8,447 nt of DNA from Methylococcaceae bacterium. Lineage in GTDB: Bacteria > Pseudomonadota > Gammaproteobacteria > Methylococcales > Methylomonadaceae. The notes beneath the pieces were generated by a model. That model searched no databases and had not been told where the DNA came from. It saw nothing but the letters and a program-made list of their open reading frames with translations. A program made the position numbers and the translations under genes. The stretch covers positions 1 to 8,447 of the forward strand of contig SXIZ01000259.1 in assembly GCA_005779525.1 (NCBI GenBank), in the 5' to 3' direction. Numbering within the stretch: position 1 is the stretch's first letter; each line of letters opens with the position of its first letter. Positions 5,370 to 8,447 of this stretch are shown piece by piece.

Positions 5370-6341
5370 TCAAGCTCTACGTTGAGCTTGGTGGAGGCAA
5401 ATCCAAATAAAAAATTGCGCGCCAAAAATTAAATTAGCCATCAGTAAATGAATAGGTTGTGCAACGGGCGGGACGCCTAATCTGTCTAGACTGATGCCAG
5501 CTAAAATGGCAGTGACCACTAAGCCGCATAGCACAAAATGCATTAAATACAATACGGTATCTTTGGCGATAAATTTTCTTATTTGCCAAACCAGCCATAA
5601 ATTGGTGAATAAGATCACTGATGAAAATGAGCGGTGAATGTAGAAAATAATTGGAAAGTCATCTCGCCAAAAATTTCTATCGATATATCCATGCTGTTGC
5701 GCAATAAAATCGACAGCTTCTCGTACCTGAGTTCCCATCGCAATTTGTATTAGCGTCATAGCAAGTGCCGCTTTTAACACGAGGTCAAATTTTTGCGGAA
5801 GCTGCATACAGTTAATCTGACTTAAGAAGTTGCGTTGCGAGAGCGCGATTGCAAAGAGTAATAGAGAGACGATTACTAAGGCGAGTAGCATATGTAAAGT
5901 TATCATCAAGGGTTTGAGATTGCTTGCGACTACGGCCGAACCTAGCCAGCCTTGGAAAAGCACTAACAGTAAAACGGAAACACTACTGTAAAAAACTGTT
6001 TTATTGGATTGAATATAAATTCTTGAGCTCCATGCAGTCAAAATAATTAATAGTCCTATGCTTGCTCCGGTTAAGCGGTTCGTGTACTCAGTCCACGTTT
6101 TAATGGGGTTAAAGGTAGTATTTTGATAACCACGTTGCGCATAAATTTCGTGATAATTGCTGGGTAACTGGGCTTCGCTGGTGGGAGGAACCCATTGACC
6201 AAAACAGGTTGGCCAATCTGGACATCCCATGCCAGCTCCTGAGGCGCGAACAATGCCGCCGACTAAGATTAAAAAATACACGGCAAACAGGGTAATCATG
6301 CCGAGTTTACGAAAACGTTGTTCAGCGGTAACGTCGTTCAT
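5370..6341 (-). CDS. ctaA: Heme A synthase (COX15/CtaA family)
   Basis: The 323-residue inner-membrane protein has about eight membrane segments in two four-helix halves. It oxidises the C8 methyl of heme O to the formyl of heme A for aa3-type oxidases. The first periplasmic loop has the hallmark MGCPDWPTCFG (Cys40, Cys46). Predicted heme-pocket residues are Glu85 in EYTNRLTG, His150 (TLHMLLA), His236 (YIHRSF) and His298 (QPIHLLMAN). The first axial position, His in the B. subtilis enzyme, is Asn88 here. There is a purine-rich AAAGAAG before the ATG. It lies 14 bases after the HDOD gene and is the last gene of its unit. The 7-bp stem at 5371-5390 overlapping its 3' end lacks a T run, so no intrinsic terminator is evident. 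Confidence 0.94.
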   Translation of the reverse strand: MNDVTAEQRFRKLGMITLFAVYFLILVGGIVRASGAGMGCPDWPTCFGQWVPPTSEAQLPSNYHEIYAQRGYQNTTFNPIKTWTEYTNRLTGASIGLLIILTAWSSRIYIQSNKTVFYSSVSVLLLVLFQGWLGSAVVASNLKPLMITLHMLLALVIVSLLLFAIALSQRNFLSQINCMQLPQKFDLVLKAALAMTLIQIAMGTQVREAVDFIAQQHGYIDRNFWRDDFPIIFYIHRSFSSVILFTNLWLVWQIRKFIAKDTVLYLMHFVLCGLVVTAILAGISLDRLGVPPVAQPIHLLMANLIFGAQFFIWICLHQAQRRA

Positions 6342-6355
6342 AGTGTTTATCTTCT

Positions 6356-7198
6356 TTAGGTAAGTAACGTGGTGGTCATGTCGATATCTTCTGCAACGCC
6401 CGCTATTTCCAGAATCTCGACATCCGTGGCGAGTCCCAGTTTTTGGAATGCGGGGATGCTATCCCAGTTTAGTCTGCAAGCCGGATGATCTGTGCCCGCG
6501 ATTCCTTGTAGGAAGGCAACTTGCACAATGTCGACGTAGTCAGCTTTGGAGTCATGATTGCGTTGGAAATTGATATATTCTGAAGGTACTTGTTTTAACT
6601 CCGCAGGAAAAGCCCAAGTGTCCATGATCATTTTACCGATAGGAGGGTGAGCCAAGTCCAATAATTTGTTAAGTCTTGACGGGCTGTCGCGGAATTCTGG
6701 CAGATTTTCTGCCAGCATTAATACGGGGAGTTTACCAATTTGGTGTAATAGCCCGGCTAACATCGCATCGTCAGCATTGAGGTGTGGTGCAAATTTGACC
6801 AATGCTCTACTTATCCCTGCAATGTTGACGCTGTGTTCCCAAATTTCCCTAAAGTGGGCCTCCAATAGCTTCACGCTGGGTTTAAACATTTGTTGCATGA
6901 TTAAGCTAGTTACGATCGAAGCTATGTTTTTATTTCCTAAGCGGGTCACTGCGGATTGGATATTTTGCGTTGGAACATTGCCTTTATACAACGGGCTATT
7001 GGCGACTTGGATCAAGCGGGCTGCCAAGGCGGCATCCGTTAAAATCATTTTTCCCAGCTGATCGGCATTGGCATCTCCAGAGTTTACTGCATCACGTAAT
7101 TTGATGGCGACATCAGGTAGTGTAGGTAAAACTAATCTATCGGCGTCTAGTTCCGCTTGCACAAAAGCTAAAAAATCGCGTAGGGATTTAAATTGCAT
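6356..7198 (-). CDS. HDOD domain protein
   Basis: The 280-residue protein is essentially a lone HDOD domain, a catalytically degenerate relative of HD/HD-GYP phosphohydrolases used in signalling. Marks in order are LPTLP (24-28), ILTDAALAARLIQVANSPLY (52-71), SAVTRLG (82-88), the W-E-H-S site (120-123) and LLHQIGKL (150-157). In the last, the catalytic HD is HQ (His152, Gln153), so hydrolysis is not expected. No GAF, EAL, GGDEF or receiver domain is attached, so a partner must supply the input. It lies 55 bases after ygfZ and 14 before ctaA. Its role here is unknown; linkage with respiratory cofactor genes hints at, but does not show, redox or energy sensing. Confidence 0.93.
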   Translation of the reverse strand: MQFKSLRDFLAFVQAELDADRLVLPTLPDVAIKLRDAVNSGDANADQLGKMILTDAALAARLIQVANSPLYKGNVPTQNIQSAVTRLGNKNIASIVTSLIMQQMFKPSVKLLEAHFREIWEHSVNIAGISRALVKFAPHLNADDAMLAGLLHQIGKLPVLMLAENLPEFRDSPSRLNKLLDLAHPPIGKMIMDTWAFPAELKQVPSEYINFQRNHDSKADYVDIVQVAFLQGIAGTDHPACRLNWDSIPAFQKLGLATDVEILEIAGVAEDIDMTTTLLT

Positions 7199-7227
7199 GG
7201 CAATGAGTAGTGGTGCGTAAATCTGTC

Positions 7228-7256
7228 ATTATAGTCCAAATGTGGGTTTGGGTTCA
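7228..7256 (-). promoter_or_regulatory. Possible internal promoter for HDOD gene and ctaA
   Basis: On the minus strand a perfect TATAAT lies at 7233-7228. Seventeen bases upstream is a weak -35, TGAACC (7256-7251, 3/6), overlapping the end of ygfZ. Transcription would start near 7221, about 20 bases before the HDOD ATG at 7198. This would let the HDOD gene and ctaA be expressed apart from ygfZ. Confidence 0.45.
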
Positions 7257-8183
7257 GGTCTTGTTAAAGTTAAATAGGGTTATTTCAAGCTGAGTTTCGG
7301 GTGTCGTCACATAGAGTTTGGTCGATTCATGAGGGTCTGAGGTTAAGGTGATCAGCAGGTAATATTGGGTTGGTTGCTGAACTAAATTGACCACACTTCC
7401 CAGTTTTTGTTGCTGCTTATCGATGATGGCTGCACCGATCTGTAGATCACCGTTTTCAGGGGGGGTGACCGTTGCCATAAATAACGCGCGTTTACTTTTG
7501 CCTAAATAATGTGTGCGCGCGACAATTTCTTGTCCGGTATAACAGCCCTTATTAAAACTGATGCCACCGAGTTGCTCGAGGTTAAGTGTTTGTGGGATAA
7601 ACTCTTCAGAATTACTTGGAGTTAGCCACGGAATACCCGCTTTAATATCTAGTAATTGCCAATCGGAAAGGCTATTACTAAAGTCGAGTTTATTAGCGGT
7701 CCAAGTATCGCCATGGGCAATGATTTGAATAAATCTACGCTCGGGTGCTGGGCAAGGATAGCTAAATTGCGCAATTAGCTCAGGGGTTGTTAAAATTGCT
7801 TGCTCGTCAGTTTCCTCCATGACGATGCCTACGAGGCTATGGGTACTAGAGTAATCCTGTAGCTTAACTTTGCTGCGTAAAATATATTGCGATAGACGTT
7901 TTTGAGTGGCAGCAACTAATTCTAGAGGCAAGATCAGGAGTATGGATTCTATATGTTTTATCGCAATAAAGGTGCTGATGACTCGACCTTTGGCAGAGCA
8001 AAATGCGCCCAGTAGTCCAGTATCTTGGTTTACTGTTCTGAAATCTGCTGTGGCTTGCCCTTGTAAAAACTGCGGGGCATCTCCGCCGCTAACGCATAGT
8101 ATTCCTAAATGATCCAGGGGGAAAGTTTTGAATTGGTTTGTAGTCGACATAGGTTCTAGGGTGTTGGTCAGTATGTTGTTCAT
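7254..8183 (-). CDS. ygfZ: tRNA-modifying/Fe-S repair protein YgfZ (folate-binding)
   Basis: The 309-residue protein belongs to the GcvT-like YgfZ/Caf17 family, which uses tetrahydrofolate to support Fe-S enzymes such as MiaB. The diagnostic signature KGCYTGQE is complete at 212-219, with the essential Cys214 (Cys228 in E. coli), followed by IVARTHYLGKSKRAL. The N-terminal half has FLQGQATADF (39-48) and SAKGRVIS, typical of the folate-binding fold. The start is uncertain: ATG at 8183 gives an 11-residue extension, while ATG at 8150 (MSTTNQF) also fits; neither has a good Shine-Dalgarno. It heads a minus-strand unit with the HDOD gene and ctaA and is divergent from a ygfX-like gene, as ygfZ is near ygfX in E. 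coli. Confidence 0.94.
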   Translation of the reverse strand: MNNILTNTLEPMSTTNQFKTFPLDHLGILCVSGGDAPQFLQGQATADFRTVNQDTGLLGAFCSAKGRVISTFIAIKHIESILLILPLELVAATQKRLSQYILRSKVKLQDYSSTHSLVGIVMEETDEQAILTTPELIAQFSYPCPAPERRFIQIIAHGDTWTANKLDFSNSLSDWQLLDIKAGIPWLTPSNSEEFIPQTLNLEQLGGISFNKGCYTGQEIVARTHYLGKSKRALFMATVTPPENGDLQIGAAIIDKQQQKLGSVVNLVQQPTQYYLLITLTSDPHESTKLYVTTPETQLEITLFNFNKT

Positions 8184-8216
8184 AAAATAAGTGAAATCAG
8201 TGTGAAGCGCTAAAAT

Positions 8217-8246
8217 TTGAAGGCTACTGTATATGCAATGTACGAT
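8217..8246 (+). promoter_or_regulatory. Possible promoter for the ygfX-like gene
   Basis: TTGAAG at 8217-8222 (4/6) and TACGAT at 8241-8246 (4/6) are 18 bases apart. A start near 8253 would give a leader of about 17 bases before the ATG at 8270. It overlaps the possible minus-strand promoter for ygfZ. The match is weak. Confidence 0.28.
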
Positions 8247-8256
8247 TTTTTGAAAA
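8228..8256 (-). promoter_or_regulatory. Possible promoter for ygfZ
   Basis: On the minus strand TTTTCA (8256-8251, 4/6) and TATACA (8233-8228, 4/6) are separated by exactly 17 bases. The start would fall near 8221, about 38 bases before the ATG at 8183 or 71 before the ATG at 8150. It rests on motif matching only. Confidence 0.3.
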
Positions 8257-8269
8257 ATATACCACTCTT

Positions 8270-8447
8270 ATGTATCCAAGAGACGTATTTCAAGCTCAGT
8301 TTATAATCGCATCAGCCCCTAGTCGCACAAACTTTATTGTTGTGCTGCATGCATTGGCGGTGCTTGCCCTTATAGTCGCGCAATTGAGCCACCTCTGGCG
8401 CAGCTTATTATTGTGTGCGGTGGGAATAAGTGGCTACTGGCATTGGA
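8270..8447 (+). CDS. YgfX-like inner-membrane protein, N-terminal fragment
   Basis: An open frame of 59 codons starts at ATG 8270 and runs off the window. It begins MYPRDVFQAQFIIASAPSRTNF. Two hydrophobic segments follow (VVLHALAVLALIVAQL and LWRSLLLCAVGIS), ending GYWHW. An Arg shortly before the first segment, a His within it and two closely spaced N-terminal membrane helices fit YgfX (CptA/DUF1434-type). YgfX is the small membrane protein usually encoded with SdhE next to ygfZ. No alternative ATG lies upstream in frame back to a TGA at 8192. No clear Shine-Dalgarno is visible. The assignment rests heavily on the divergent ygfZ. No sdhE lies between the two genes here. Confidence 0.6.
   Translation, partial: MYPRDVFQAQFIIASAPSRTNFIVVLHALAVLALIVAQLSHLWRSLLLCAVGISGYWHW

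Noticed and set aside
5371..5390. 7-bp inverted repeat CAAGCTC/GAGCTTG as the ctaA terminator
   Set aside because: The stem falls at the last codons of ctaA and no T run follows on either strand, so intrinsic termination is not supported.
6666..7061. Open frame of 131 codons on the plus strand inside the HDOD gene
   Set aside because: It is antisense to well-conserved HDOD motifs, shows no recognisable domain and has no plausible ribosome site.

Overview
The window looks like core chromosome of an AT-rich gammaproteobacterium. The pairings lptE-holA, yciB-yciI-bolA-parvulin and divergent ygfZ/ygfX are typical of that class. CtaA (heme A synthase) implies aerobic respiration with an aa3-type heme-copper oxidase. 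The genus cannot be fixed from the sequence alone. I see no insertion sequences, CRISPR arrays, tRNAs, rRNAs or phage genes.

Layout. (1) 1-1155, plus: the 3' end of lptE (outer-membrane LPS assembly) followed by holA (DNA polymerase III delta). (2) 1157-2180, minus: a DUF1244 gene overlapping a class I methyltransferase gene; this pair converges on holA with one base between the stops. (3) 2181-2298: a divergent promoter region. (4) 2299-4850, plus: a tight five-gene run (small disordered protein, yciB, yciI, bolA-family, lipoprotein parvulin) with overlaps or short gaps, closed by a strong 12-bp-stem terminator. (5) 4851-5369: about 520 bases without a recognisable gene. It holds a G.U-containing hairpin, an 11-bp inverted repeat, a small Cys-rich reading frame and a terminator-like hairpin with a T run, all oriented to the plus strand. 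(6) 5370-8183, minus: ygfZ, an HDOD-domain gene and ctaA in transcription order, with a likely internal promoter before the HDOD gene. (7) 8184-8447: a divergent promoter region and the 5' end of a ygfX-like gene cut by the window edge.

The genes are mostly envelope, Fe-S/heme maturation and replication housekeeping. BolA-family and YgfZ proteins both act in Fe-S cluster biology and CtaA makes heme A, but they sit in separate transcription units. The least explained part is 4851-5350, which may encode a plus-strand small RNA or a 56-residue Cys-rich protein. No clearly new multi-gene system is visible.
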